From contig NW_006766982.1 of assembly GCF_000275845.1 (NCBI RefSeq), positions 11,691-62,616 of the forward strand: DNA of 50,926 bases. The letters are read 5' to 3'. The notes beneath the pieces are model-generated. The model made no database searches. It saw only the letters and a list, made by a program, of their open reading frames with translations, and was not told where the DNA came from. This stretch comes from Dichomitus squalens LYAD-421 SS1. Its lineage: Eukaryota > Basidiomycota > Agaricomycetes > Polyporales > Polyporaceae. Positions 1 through 10,378 of the stretch are shown here, piece after piece. Position 1 is the first letter of the stretch. Every line of letters begins with the position of its first letter. The position numbers were made by a program, and so were the translations under genes.

Positions 1-336
1 TCCCTTAGGCTCGTAGTTCTTGACGAGGCGGTTCCACGTGTCCGCGCTAGAAACACATCTTGTCAGCGTGTGAACAAGAGATTTGCTTACTCGCATCCGG
101 ATCGCGATCAACGCGGTCCTGTCCTTCTTCGTCCAGTCTTCTAGAGCCTTCTTTTCTTCTGTGGTCGGTGCCTTGGCGTCCTTTGCCGTCGGCTTGCCTT
201 CTTCGATGACGTAGTCCCATAACCCTAACCCGTACAGCAGATCCTCCATCTGGACTCTCCAAGAGGGCCAATCCTCTACCCCGGTGAGAGGATCGATCCG
301 GATCCTGCCGATGGCGTCAGCGGTTGACGTCGCCAT
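1..336 (-). CDS. Ty1/copia retrotransposon Gag, N-terminal part (runs off left edge)
   Basis: Reading down from an ATG at 336 gives 112 codons with no stop to the window edge. The start reads MATSTADAIGRIRIDPLTG, followed by EDWPSWRVQMEDLL. A downstream block reads SADTWNRLVKNYEPKG. The W-x2-W near the start and the W-x2-L-x3-Y block are typical of the copia-type gag domain (UBN2-like), which packages element RNA into virus-like particles. The reading lies 67 nt inside a 5' LTR and its primer-binding site, the order expected at the 5' end of an LTR retrotransposon. The remainder (nucleic-acid-binding motif, protease, integrase, reverse transcriptase) would lie to the left of the window, so integrity cannot be judged. 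The visible part has no frameshift, suggesting a fairly young copy. Confidence 0.85.
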   Translation of the reverse strand, partial: MATSTADAIGRIRIDPLTGVEDWPSWRVQMEDLLYGLGLWDYVIEEGKPTAKDAKAPTTEEKKALEDWTKKDRTALIAIRMRVSKSLVHTLTRCVSSADTWNRLVKNYEPKG

Positions 337-402
337 GTGTCGTGACCAATAAGATAAGATATAGCAGTGGTAAGCGTAGTAATTCTCAGTTAGAGCTAAG
401 CA

Positions 403-414
403 GGGCTCATAACC
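403..414 (-). other. Primer-binding site of the copia element (initiator tRNA-Met half-molecule type)
   Basis: The minus strand reads GGTTATGAGCCC immediately inside the LTR. This is complementary to the anticodon arm of eukaryotic initiator tRNA-Met (GGGCTCATAACC, with the CAU anticodon in the middle), not to the tRNA 3' end. Copia of Drosophila is known to prime from a cleaved half of initiator tRNA in this way. Position and sequence both fit. Confidence 0.8.
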
Positions 415-612
415 TGTTAGAGTTCACACGAGAGAGAGAAGCTGAGAAGCAGGGAAGGATGATTGATCAAGGGAAAAGAAGCCGTAGCTTATATACATGA
501 TGTAGACTAGCAAAGCGTAGAGTAGAGGATCCGCATAATAGAGAAGGCGCTTGACAGCCTGTCAAGCGCGTGACAAAGGGTACAAAGACAGCGTGCCCGC
601 AATATTCCAACA
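415..612 (-). mobile_element. 5' LTR of the Ty1/copia element
   Basis: On the minus strand this 198-bp block begins TGTTGGAATATT and ends CTAACA, the TG...CA ends of an LTR, and abuts the primer-binding site. TGTTGGAAT is a common copia LTR start. A TATATAAGC box lies at about 487-495 (minus strand), where an LTR promoter would be. The five bases outside the LTR (613-617, ATACA) would be one half of the target duplication; the other half is outside the window. Confidence 0.8.
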
Positions 613-2057
613 ATACAAGAATTACCTTCAGTAGCTCTGAGGATGAGGATAGACAAAGGTCCTAAAGACATTCCTTACAGGCGCATATAATTTGTAAAAT
701 CGCCCTTGTGTAGGGATCTCGGAACGCGGCATTCCCTTAACTCACGTTCTATCCACCAAATTTGGGCCTTGCGAGAAGTGTGCGGAACATGAAGGCATAG
801 CCGCTGGAGAGGCGGGTGCTTTCAATCCTGTTGTCGCAAAGCTCCCTGGCCCGAGGGTTAGCATCATGAGCCGGACGAAGATACCGTAACAGTCGCTCAC
901 GCGCGTCGAGCCTGCTTGCGCGTGTTTTGCTCCGCATCCCGGCTGGGGCGGCCCTGTGGGTGCCTACTCTCTAGAGACAAAGCATCACTCCAACACATAC
1001 TTTCATTTGCACATGATACCTCCGACCATCCACCCATGAGCTCCTGCCAGGAAACATGGTATGTCTGACCTGACCATGGTGGTAGGTTTACCGTGGCCGG
1101 TCCCAAACCTAGACACTCGTCGACGGCGAAGCAAACGCGTGCAGATGGACTCGACAGTGCGCGCGGCGAACGACTGCAGTGTGCAGTGTGCAGTGTGCAA
1201 ACAACGGTACGACCCTGACCTTACTTGGGAGCTCCGAGTCCGCTGTGGGCGGACACTTGATATCACCCATATGGCACAGCGCGGGCCCGACGGGTGCGCT
1301 CGAATTTGAGTGATGTATCATGACGGAAATCGGTGGGCGTTGGGCCGAGTACTGGCAGAAGTGATTCATACTAAGTAGGTGAGTACACAACATCCCTGTC
1401 CGCTACGCTCGACGGCCGAGGCTCGCCCGCGTCTACACTGCCTTGTAGCATCGTCGGACTGTCTTCAACCTGCAAAGATTTGCTAGGGGCGGAGCTATTG
1501 CGCGTACGCTCTTGTAGCAACCTTGCAGACCGCTCTAGGTGGGATGCCATCTTATTGATATGTCGTAATGCTCCTGTATACGGCCTCAACAGCAGCGCCC
1601 ATGCTAGACTATTCGCACCTTCAACCAAATCAACGTAGAATTTCTTGCTTGTTCCCACTTCACCGGCTCTCGAGTCGCTGTGAGGGGGTGTGTTTCGTGA
1701 TGCCGAATACTCTGCCAGTGTCACAATCAATGTAACAGGCAGGTCTACCTTGACCGACAGGACAACAAGTATATTACATGGTGGATGCGCCGATGATATG
1801 ATATGTATGTCGTATGTATGGGGTGAATGCTATGCGTAAGATGGGGACCCGGGAGAATAATACAAGGGATGCAAGAAACACAAAGACAGGCTTGGGGTCC
1901 ATATCCCATCACCATTCGAATTCGCTATGGAAAAATCAATGTAAGCGACACGCCCTTCGAGGTGAGAATCTGTTTCGGCAGTCGCGTGGATTGAGGTTAC
2001 CAGCCAGGACCGTTACAAGCGGTTTGACAGGCAACCCCACTCTCAGCACTCGGCGCG
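613..2057. other. Gene-poor stretch with one possible unrecognised ORF
   Basis: No gene is confidently recognised. The best candidate is a minus-strand open frame at 1371-1730 (119 codons, with the phrase ALRHINKMASHLERSARL). It could be an exon of a basidiomycete-specific protein, but it matches no family I know and has no clear partner exon. A short CAGTGTG triplication lies near 1178-1199. Other small frames here look like chance. Confidence 0.4.
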
Positions 2058-3193
2058 TTATTCAACGACGTACCCGGTACACTTAGCGAAGAGGTAATCC
2101 TTGCCGTTGACGTGAATCATGCCGTCCTTGAGCACGCACTTCCACTTATTCTTCACGCGTGCGACCTGAACAATTTGTCAGCACGGAGGATGACACCGCT
2201 CAAGGGAAAGGCGGATACGAACCTTGTCGTAAGTGCAGAACACAATGTCTGTGTCAGCGGTACCCCCCTCAATGCCTTCTTGCTCGTTATCCGAGTCCGA
2301 GTCATCGAGGTCGCTGTTGATTGCCTCAGAGTCGTCGACTTTCGGAGGTGATGAATTCAGCGACGGCTGGGGTAGTGAAGGATGAGAGGCCCTAGGAGCG
2401 TAGTTGTTCTGACTAGGCGGAGGCGAAGGAGACTCAGACGAAGAAGACGAGGGGCCGTCGACCTGAGGGATCCTCGATGTAGACGCTGACGCTGAGGGAC
2501 CGTCGACTTGCGGAATCCTTGCCGCGACTGGCTGCGTAGCTACTGCAGGAGGATACCGCGCGGTGGGCGGCGGTGGGGCTTGTCCCGCAGCACTGGGAGG
2601 TCGGGCACCGTTGATAGGCGGATATGATGGCACTTGCTGGCCTGGCGCGACAGGACGAGAAGGTATTTGCGGGCCGGACAACGTAGGAATGCCGTACTGA
2701 GCCATGCTCTGGGGACCACTCAGCACGTAACGGCCGTCCATAGGTTCTGTCTTGACGTGTGGTTGAGTGGCCACTTGCATAGGATGCGGCGGAGGCGCGT
2801 AGGCCGTGTGCGGCGGGTAGTGCCCGTGCTGCATCGTATGCATGGGGTGCGGAGGGTACGCCGTATGGGCAGGCGCAGGTGCTGGAGGTGGCGCTGGGGG
2901 CTCAAAGTCGGCCACATGGGAAGCGATGACCTTTGCTTCCCATTTCTACACGGCGGAGGAACAGCTGGGTGAATCAAGAATTAGGAACGTATACGAATAG
3001 CATACTTACGCTCTGAAGCTCAGCAAGGACCTCCTCAGACACGCCAAAGTCATCGAATTCCGGCTTTATATTGGCGATCACGTCGTCGATGACGGCGCGA
3101 TAGATAGAGGGCTCATCGAGGGATCCAATGTCATCGGAGGAACTAGTTAGAATACATGTCGGGTGAGCAGCTCACCACAATCTTATTCGACAT
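2058..3193 (-). CDS. TOA1: Transcription initiation factor IIA large (alpha/beta) subunit
   Basis: TFIIA stabilises TBP on the TATA box in RNA polymerase II pre-initiation complexes. Four exons give 316 aa: 3176-3193, 3010-3111, 2223-2945 and 2058-2165; introns are 64, 64 and 57 nt. The N-terminus MSNKIV joins PSIYRAVIDDVIANIKPEF, the helical domain that bundles with the small subunit. A long Pro/Ala/His/Ser-rich linker follows, then an acidic tract (DLDDSDSDNEQEG). The C-terminal beta domain is split by the last intron: IVFCTYDKV joins ARVKNKWKCVLKDG and ends KCTGYVVE. Both conserved ends and the disordered, acidic middle match fungal Toa1. It diverges from the coiled-coil gene at 3711, with about 520 bp of shared upstream DNA. 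Confidence 0.95.
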
Positions 3194-3710
3194 CGCACAG
3201 CTACGCTCCTAGGACCGTCGACAACAACGAGCACTACAGCGGGGCCACGGGTGGTGGGAGGAGGGGACAAGGAAGAAGCATTTATAGAAGGTTGCAATTG
3301 AGGGAAGAGATGAACTCCGGTTCGAACTCCGCCGGGTGATATGGTTCCCGCGCACGGGCCACCTGTAGGCCTAGTGACGTCAGCGACCTGAAGGAAAGTT
3401 AACACAGCATTGGAGACCGGCATCACAGGCAGTCTAATACTTAGCCATCCATGTCTCTCATGGCCCCATAACATATGGTGCTCCAAGGGCACTAGGGCTG
3501 TTGGTGGCTACTTGGAACACCGGACTTCGTGCACATGCCTGCTGCCCCACTGACGTAGGCATGGGTTGCTAGACATATAATCCAGCGCGGTTCGCCTCGG
3601 GTCTTTAACAAACACGCACTCGTACAACTTACATTCTCTCAAAGGCAAGTCGCATACTCGACGCCTGCCCTCGCTGTCACGCTGACCCGGAGATTCCTTA
3701 TTGTGTAGTC
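3194..3710. promoter_or_regulatory. Divergent promoter region between TOA1 and the coiled-coil gene
   Basis: This 517-bp gap separates the start codons of two divergently transcribed genes and holds no convincing coding frame. An AT-rich ACATATAAT box lies near 3572, about 135 bp before the plus-strand ATG. Nothing else was identified. Confidence 0.45.
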
Positions 3711-4220
3711 ATGCCTCTCTTCCATTCCAACGTTCAGCGCACTCCTTCCCCGCCGCCGGCGCAAGCCACCTCTCCCTCTCGTGGTCGCGGTGGCCTCTTT
3801 GGGCGCCGTGCTGACTCCCCAGAGCCCTACGACTCAAATGGCAATGCCTCCGTGCGTTCTGGCTCGACCCGATCGGGAGGCGGCTTCTTCAGCCGCCGTC
3901 GGTCGAGCTCGTCGGACCCGAGTATGCCCGACCTCAAGCACGACCCTTCCATAGTCGCGGCACGCCAGAAGGTCACCGACGCAGAGGCTGCTGAGACCGC
4001 CGCTGATCGCGCCTTGAACGAGGCCAGGGCTGCCGTCCGAGGCGCCAAGGAACAGGTCCGCATGCTCGAGCAAGAGGCTTTGGAGGAGTGAGTCTTCGCT
4101 GACCTGTCACATACGTCTATCTATTTACTGTGCATTCGCAGAGCCCGCCGGGCCAGAGCCAAGCAGAATGAAGCTAAGAGCATCAGGAAGAGCACTGGTC
4201 GTCTCGGTCGCCACGGTTGA
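3711..4220 (+). CDS. Small conserved Agaricomycete coiled-coil protein, function unknown
   Basis: Two exons (3711-4087 and 4142-4220; 54-nt GTGAGT...CAG intron) give 151 aa. The N-terminal half is Ser/Pro/Arg-rich and looks disordered, with RRRSSSSDP resembling a basophilic kinase site. The second half is an Ala/Glu/Arg-rich amphipathic helix (ARQKVTDAEAAETAADRAL onward) that continues across the splice junction and ends in a basic tail, GRLGRHG. I recall similar short proteins as conserved but uncharacterised in mushroom-forming fungi; no catalytic motif is visible. The spliced frame removes an early stop and extends the helix, which supports the intron. It ends convergently, 82 bp from the hypothetical gene on the other strand. 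Confidence 0.75.
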
Positions 4221-4301
4221 AGAACTTCTCGCCTTCTAATCGGTTCATCATCTCGCCAACCCCCTCTATCCCAACTCTACTTCTCCGCTACTATACCCCT
4301 C

Positions 4302-4737
4302 TCACAGCGCGGACACTTGCTGTTGTAATAACATATACTCCTTCTTGGTCCTGACTGGGAAGTATACCCGCCCTACGTTTCCACCCCATTGTATCAGATC
4401 CCCTCGCTTGCGATGTACCACTACGTGTACCCTTTCGTTATTGAAATCAATGTAAACCAGCTTTCCCTCATTGTAAATGCACGTCCAGGGGGCAGAGATG
4501 TGCTTGACCCCAGGACCCCGAAAGTCGGCAGCGGCGATTCCTTCCAATGGCTCAGGCTTTCTCTCTATTTCAGCTTCCAGAATTCTGGCTTTACGGATTT
4601 CTACAATGCCTAAGTTATGACATGCAATCGGTAGGGAAACCATAGACTCTCTCACGCTTGAGCTTAGCTTGACCCCCGGTGTCATCAGTCCCTCGCCCAT
4701 CTCTGCCAGGGGGAATAGTCACTTTGATTGACGTCAT
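4302..4737 (-). CDS. Hypothetical protein, about 128-132 aa, two possible models
   Basis: A minus-strand frame closes at 4302 with the C-terminus KKEYMLLQQQVSAL. Unspliced, it starts at the ATG ending at 4700 and gives 132 aa. Alternatively it starts at 4737 (MTSIKVTIPPGRDG) and removes a 46-nt GTGAGA...TTAG intron, joining AKLKR to IVEIRKARILEAEIER; the spliced version has a more natural Lys/Glu-rich helix. The central phrase APWTCIYNEGKLVYIDFNN looks like a small beta-rich domain. No family was recognised. It converges with the coiled-coil gene. Confidence 0.45.
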
Positions 4738-4813
4738 GAGTCTGGCAGTTGAATGAGCGCTTCAATACGGGGGATCTGCCACAGAGCCAAACAGAGCCAA
4801 AGCATGATCGTGG

Positions 4814-5057
4814 TAAGGTTGGCCCAACGAAGATTCGACCCCATCACGTGATTATCACGTGAGCTTGCGAGGTCCCTCGCTGCTTTCCCCTCCCTCTGCA
4901 TTGAGGAAAAAACTTGGATAGGCGGCATGTATGGTACCACAGAGCCTATAGCTCAATTTTATACGAGCCGATACCCAGAAATCGCAGTGGAGGGGCGGGA
5001 CACGGACAGTGTGACAGGCGTGACGGGAGGTGTCGAATCTTCGTTGGGCCAACCTTA
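4814..5057. mobile_element. Candidate 240-bp Tc1/mariner-like MITE with perfect terminal inverted repeats
   Basis: The block at 4814-4839 (TAAGGTTGGCCCAACGAAGA then TTCGAC) returns as an exact reverse complement at 5032-5057. Treating the outer TA as a target duplication leaves a 240-bp element (4816-5055) with 24-bp perfect inverted ends and no coding capacity. That is the structure of a nonautonomous TA-inserting element. The interior holds two CACGTG boxes (4846-4851 and 4856-4861). It lies about 50 bp upstream of the Vps3844-type start codon, so it must form part of that gene's 5' region. Confidence 0.65.
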
Positions 5058-5104
5058 CTGAACGCCAGTCAGACCCGGTGACGACCAGCAGCGGCCACGA
5101 CACC

Positions 5105-6293
5105 ATGAAGGGACTCTTCATTCCTCTGTTGCTCACTGGCCTCACTCAGGCCGTCCGAGTATACCTGCATCCGGGCCCTCATGTTCCTCCTCGCCTACAT
5201 GCCTGCACCGCCGGCGCAACCCTTGCCAGACATCTCGATCTCGAGCGGTTCGAGGATGCTGCACCTAACTTCAGAGAACAGGGGTTATTCGTCGGCCGTG
5301 GCTTCGGTACCGGGATGCTTTTGACAATCAGTGAGGAAGATGCACGAGGTACGTCCTACACTAGCCATGCAGCAAGTAGAGTCGGAGGGCTTGACGGAAC
5401 AATGGCAGCGGTGATCCCCCACTCCCTCAAGAAGTCCACATTCTCCATCTCCCCCACACCCACCGCCGACTCCCTTTCCGTCCTCATACCCACCTACATC
5501 GACCGCGCTCATCACGTGTACTCTCACGTCTATGAGCCGACCATACCTTTCGCGCCCCACGAAAGTACGGCGGCCTCCCTGCAGGTCTTTGCCGACTTGA
5601 AGGACTTCCTCGAGGGCGACTACCCTGTCGACCGCTTCGCCGCCTTCGATTTCACCTCCCTCACCGCGTCCCTCAAGGCCGCCCCCGAGACAGACCACGA
5701 GCAAGTGCACGAAGCCCACAAGGTTCTCCGCGAGATCCTCAAGGACCTCGCGGAGCGTGACGACGTCAAACTCGCCATCGTCTCCGTCCCCTCTTCCCAC
5801 TCGCACCATTCCGGCCGCACGCACGGCCACAGTAAACGCCAGCCACAGCAGAGCCCGCTGCCGCTGCCGCGCCCCGGAGAGCCAATCGCCGCGATCTCGA
5901 CGTGCCACGCGAGCGCGGAGACGTGCGGGAACGCGACGGACGCGTGCAGCGGACGCGGTGCGTGCGTCGCGGCGACCAAGGCGGGCAAGACGTGCTTCGT
6001 GTGCGCATGCAGCGCGACGACGGACCCGAAGGGCAGGAAGGAGCACTGGGCGGGGAGCGCGTGCGAGCGGCAGGATGTGAGCGGGTGCGTTGTCTGCTTT
6101 CTGCGGTGTTGTTGCTGTTTTTGCGGGCTGGCGCTGACGATGGCGTGCGGACGACAGGCCATTCGTGCTCCTTGCCGGGACGACGATCACGCTGCTGCTG
6201 CTCATCGGGGGGTCTGTTGCGCTCCTTTCGGGCGTGGGCGAACAGCAGTTGCCGAGCACGTTGACTGGGGGTGTGGCTCAGCACTCGCGGTGA
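5105..6293 (+). CDS. Vps3844/DUF3844-type single-pass endomembrane protein
   Basis: Three exons (5105-5348, 5409-6084, 6158-6293) give 351 aa; the first intron (60 nt) is frame-neutral, the second is 73 nt. The N-terminus MKGLFIPLLLTGLTQA is a signal peptide. A long lumenal region follows. The C-terminal third is a Cys-rich module (CHASAETCGNATDACSGRG, then CFVCACSATTD and WAGSACERQDVSG), then a transmembrane helix (FVLLAGTTITLLLLIGG) and the short tail GEQQLPSTL. This EGF-like Cys block plus TM plus LPSTL tail is characteristic of the fungal Vps3844 C-terminal domain, associated with ER/vacuolar sorting. Splicing at 6085-6157 creates the continuous TM segment. The 4816-5055 element sits directly upstream. 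Confidence 0.85.
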
Positions 6294-6709
6294 GCCGGGG
6301 TGTGCGTATTGTAATCTTGCGTGTAATGTCATCCGGAACAAGGACTTTTTTGCTCCCTTCAACGTGAATGCTGGACACCGAAAGGAACTAGGAACATCGC
6401 CGCCTTCTTCCCTTGTCTGCCCCGGACTAGGCTCTTGTATAGAGGTTGGTTGCCTGCCAAGATTTTCCTTCCCCTGCAGTCGTCAAGTACCAGTTTACGC
6501 GATCGTTACTCTCCGAACATTATGCGGGAGTCCTTGTTCTCGCCTTAGGCGGTATCGTGACATGGAACTATAGATACAAACTGTTACAATTCAGTACATA
6601 ATCTATTTTAACTAACGGCCAGTGCTGTCGGCATGAAGGTTTCAACGCGGATATTGGAGATGTGAGGGTATAACAACAGCGAAAGTAGAGAAACGAGATA
6701 GCGAGGGTA
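6294..6709. other. Convergent intergenic region
   Basis: This holds the 3' flanks of the Vps3844-type gene and the kinase-like gene. No coding frame, repeat or RNA gene was recognised. Confidence 0.5.
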
Positions 6710-7822
6710 TCAAGAGCAGGTCTTGATGAGAAAGTTGATCAGATGCGAACGTCGCCTCCGGAGCCGTTTTCTCATCGTCTTGATCGTCAGGCCCCCAACG
6801 GCCTTCTCAAATTCCTCCATGACCTCGTCCATGGGCGGGCGTCTTCCCGGGTCGTCATGGACCATTTCCGCGACAAGGTCGCTCATGAAGTCCAAGTTGG
6901 AGTAAAGCTAGAGACATGTACGAGGTCAGTTCCGGACTGACGCATCAATGAATGAACAGAGAAGCGTTGCCTGAATGAAGTCTCTCTTTATCAGATTGCC
7001 TAAACAGTAGACGTCTATGGCGAACGGGTCATGCAGGCCGAGGAGCCCCTCCCGATACTCTGGGATTGACATATCCCCACCTACGTATGGAAAGGCAAGT
7101 AGCTCCTCGTTGGGATCGTATGCTTGAGAGGCCGGAGATAGCGTGACGTAGTATTGAGGCCAAGGACATTCGGCAAGCATCGCTATGTGGCGTGATGTGT
7201 AGTCTCTAGGATGGGATTGAGCTGATGCGCGAAGGGACAGAGGCGACTCGACGGACCTATGAGCAATATAGTGTCGGTGTAGAAATAACAACCCCTGTAG
7301 CAAAGCACCGACAGCTTAGCCAGAAAGGTACCCCTGACCCCAGCAAAGACCTCCGTACCTCGAACAGTTGTCGGAAGAGGTCGATGGCTTCGCCGACCCG
7401 CTTGAAGGTCAGTTCTTGATACCTCAGGAGAGGGGGCATCACAGGGCGAGTATTACTGTGAGTTTGGCAATGAATAAGATCGATGGGATAGCAGTGGTTC
7501 CATGGGTCATTTGAGTATGGGGGTAATGAAAGGCTCCTGGCTAAAGTATATGTAGAGGACTCGGGATGCGATGCTGCACTGCACCCGTTCCGTCTGTCTA
7601 TACATGCACATGCCACCGGTACGTCCTGATATGCGAGATACTATGGGTACAAAAAAGTGCAATAATAACGGACGTACATACCATGGAGGTGTCGCCGAGT
7701 AATGACGAATCTTCAGAATCGCTGACGTCCCTCGGCCATTTCTCACTAGTCTTCCACGATGTTTCGTCGACATGGCCCGATGTAGCCATCCGAATTTCGA
7801 GCTCACTAGCCCTGAAGAGCAT
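6710..7822 (-). CDS. Agaricomycete protein-kinase-like protein, probable pseudokinase
   Basis: Five exons were assembled: 7682-7822, 7359-7625, 7257-7294, 6971-7205 and 6710-6907 (292 aa). Phrases follow a kinase-like family expanded in mushroom fungi: NDPWNHCYPI, MPPLLRYQELTFKRVGEAI, LLFLHRHYIAHR, GGDMSIPEYREG, PFAIDVYCLGNLI and MVHDDPGRRPPMDEVMEEF. Removing a 51-nt intron joins IAHR to DYTSRHI, restoring HRD, but the catalytic-loop Asn is His and no DFG or obvious ATP-binding Lys remains. It may therefore not catalyse phosphotransfer. The last intron (6908-6970) starts with GC instead of GT. The extreme 5' end is uncertain: the ATG at 7822 is simply the first in frame, and an upstream exon may exist. 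A broken relative lies at 41748-42690. Confidence 0.65.
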
Positions 7823-8904
7823 CGTGTCCGCTGAGTGCTTGTCTAGAGGTGAAAGGGGCGTCGGTCGAGTTGAAGCACGTTGGACGCGCCCTCTTACGCT
7901 ATATATCATCTGAACTCGGAGGAGGGGTATAACAAGGGAAGCCTTACAACAGTAGGTCAGGAGCAGGTACAATTGTTCGTAGTTCCCATCGTTCAGCGCC
8001 AGGCTGATTGCGCGCGGAACAACCCCGCGGACAGGACAACGGCTACAACGCCACCAGCGCCTGACCGTGCGTTCACAATAATGCCCGCTTATTGAGTCGT
8101 CAGGTTCTGGATAACAGGTGCACAGTGAAGCCTATAATTGGATAGACCATAACATACCGAAACACAAGAATTCTTCGGGCATATCCCTGAATGATGTCAG
8201 GTCCCGTCGTAGTCGAAGTGCACTCGGCCGGAGAGTGCTAAACTCGCGGGCGATGCATATATGCGGGCAGTGTCCAGTTAACTTAGCATGGGATTCGAGT
8301 TTTGGGGATACGAAAATAAGAAATGCATGACAGTGCACATAGGAGGTTAGATAGCGAGGCTGGATTAATGCAGGACCCGGATTTCGAAAGTGGTCGTTCG
8401 CGTTCAAGGTGCGATGCCACAAGATGGCGCCTCTACAACCGCCTATGCCGGTCCGCGGAGCCGGTAGCATTCTTGGCCAAAGATAGGTTGTCAGTCTCGT
8501 TCTCCCATGACTCCAATTGCGGAGGCAGAAGTCGACCATTCGACTTCTCCCGAGCAGACATGTTTGCTGTGTAGATATTGAGACCCCAAGCACACAATCC
8601 AGAGAAAGTTCCAAAGAACGTGCGCAATGCCATGTTATTGAACTGAATACCAACAGCAAGTAAGTCAATAACGAGGGTCATACGGAAGCCACATCCAATG
8701 CAATGCGATCAGAGTTCTTGGGTGGAGGTATACGTGTGTAGTGGTCGTGTGCGCACATATTTGTACATAGTCCGCTGGCGTTGGCAGAAAACCGAGATGG
8801 TTTTCATTTCGCAACCATACTGCGCGACAGGGGTATGCAAATCTTTCTTCTCCTATTTTCTGTGTCGTAATACTCATCATACCGTGACACGGCGCGTTTT
8901 GCGC
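7823..8904. other. Intergenic stretch upstream of the kinase-like gene
   Basis: No gene recognised. A minus-strand frame at 8433-8681 (82 codons) is open but has no family resemblance and could be chance or a lost exon. No repeats were noticed. Confidence 0.4.
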
Positions 8905-10378
8905 TTAAGAGAGCTTCGCGAAGCCGACGGCGTCGTCGTCGAAGGAGAACGCGGTGTAGACGTTCTTGATGAACGAGTCACCGAGCAGCCAGACGTTGCT
9001 GCCGAGGCCGAGGTCCTGGCCCGCGAGGGCGCCGACGCACTTGCCGGAGCCGCTCTCGGTCTCACCGAGGCTAAGGCTGGAAGAGAAAGGAGGGGCATTC
9101 AGCGACTGCACGATGCGCGCGCCACGGTATAGAAGTCGAGACTCACTTGTCGGAAGAGATCGCCCACTTCTTGCCGCCCCACGAGAAAGCAATGGTGGGG
9201 GGCGAGTCACAGGGGTAGTAGTAGTAACCCTGGGAGGAGTCGTACACACCCGAGCCGTCGACGGCCGCGTAGACCTTCTTGACGGCAGAGGGCGGGCCGT
9301 ACAAGATGGTGGTGCCGGTGTCGATAATCGTCTCAATGCCGGTGACGACCGACTCGCCGTTCACGTACGTCTTCGCGCCCGTGAGCTGCCAGAAGCCGGT
9401 GGATGTGTCAACGTCGTGGTACTCGAGCGAGCCCGAGTAGAGCTCGTCGTTGGTGCCGCCGAGGTAGAGCTCAGAGCCGGAGGAGGCGAGCTTGAAACCG
9501 AAGACACCCTCGGAGACAACACCCTGGTCAATCGCGGTGTTGAAGAAAGGGTCCTGTAGTGAGGGAGGTGAGCGCGAGCATAGGGAAAACAAAGTGCGTG
9601 ATTTCGTACCGCGTTGAGGTTGGAAATGGCGGGGTAAGCGAGACCGAGGATGCCATCAATGGGATCGGAGCTGAAGGAGCTGGAGAGCGTGGTCACGGGC
9701 GAGAAGGTCTGGGACTTGACCTTGACGCCTGCGACGGAAACAGTGTCGGTGTAGACGGGTCCCGAGACAGTCGAACCATCGCCGTACTGGATAGAGAACG
9801 AGCCGCTCTTCTTCTTGGACGAAGAGGACGAGCTCGCTTTGTACCTGTTCTTGGACTTGCAGGTTGAGCTGGTGCAGGATGAGCTGGGGATCCAGAGGTC
9901 AGAGGAGCCAGTGTCGAAGTCGATGAGGAACTTCTGCGCGGGGGTGCCGATGGAGATCTTGCCGGCCCACTCCTCGTCGTTGTCTTCGTCGGTGAGCGAC
10001 TCAGACTGGCGCTTGGCGAGGTGGTCGGGGAGCACAGCGAGGGGCTTAATCTCGGCGCCCTCCTTGAAGACGTGTGTGCCCACGTTCTTCTCGAGGTTGA
10101 TCAGGTTCGCACGGTGCTTGCTGCAGGGTTGAGGCAAGGCGAGATGACGGGCTCATCAGCTCTGTTTGTCTATGTCACCGACAGCATGAATGTCGGAACA
10201 CTTACTTGAGGGTTTTCACCGACTCAATGATGGCCTTGTCGTGGTTGAAAGTACCATCCGCATTAGTGAGTGAGGAGCGCTTCTCGAAGGGAATGCGAAT
10301 GCCCGTCTTGGTGGTGACAGGACTCGCGGGCGCCATAAGAGCGAGAGCGACGGTGAGCAGCGTGGCCTTGCAGAACAT
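8905..10378 (-). CDS. Secreted aspartic protease, polyporopepsin-type (family A1)
   Basis: Four exons (10206-10378, 9610-10120, 9147-9553, 8905-9076; introns 85, 56 and 70 nt) give 420 aa. MFCKATLLTVALALMAPASP is a signal peptide. A propeptide of roughly 90 residues precedes the mature enzyme, which begins near EDNDEEWAGKISIGTP. The two catalytic aspartates are in DFDTGSSDLW and IIDTGTTI; the flap Tyr lies in IQYGDGSTVSG. The C-terminus has LGSNVWLLGDSFIKNVY and FDDDAVGFA. This is the bilobed pepsin-like endopeptidase secreted by polypores for external protein digestion at acid pH. A Ser/Lys-rich insertion (YKASSSSSSKKKSG) is compatible with the family. A TATTTAAG element at 10481-10488 lies about 105 bp upstream of the ATG. 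Confidence 0.95.

Noticed and set aside
1178..1199. CAGTGTG triplication as a CRISPR-like or tandem array
   Set aside because: Only three short units with no spacers; a simple microsatellite.
5030..5104. Start of the Vps3844-type frame upstream of 5105
   Set aside because: The extra residues come from the right arm of the inverted-repeat element, and the signal peptide begins exactly at the ATG at 5105.
5285..6362. Long antisense frames over the Vps3844-type gene
   Set aside because: They are Arg/Ala-rich shadows of GC-rich codons; the sense strand carries the conserved Cys block and transmembrane segment.
7507..7625. Apparent frameshift in the kinase-like gene (YFSQEPF versus LSLPPYSNDPW)
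   Set aside because: Splicing from 7682 to 7625 puts the LSLPPYSNDPWNHC frame in phase, so no frameshift is needed.
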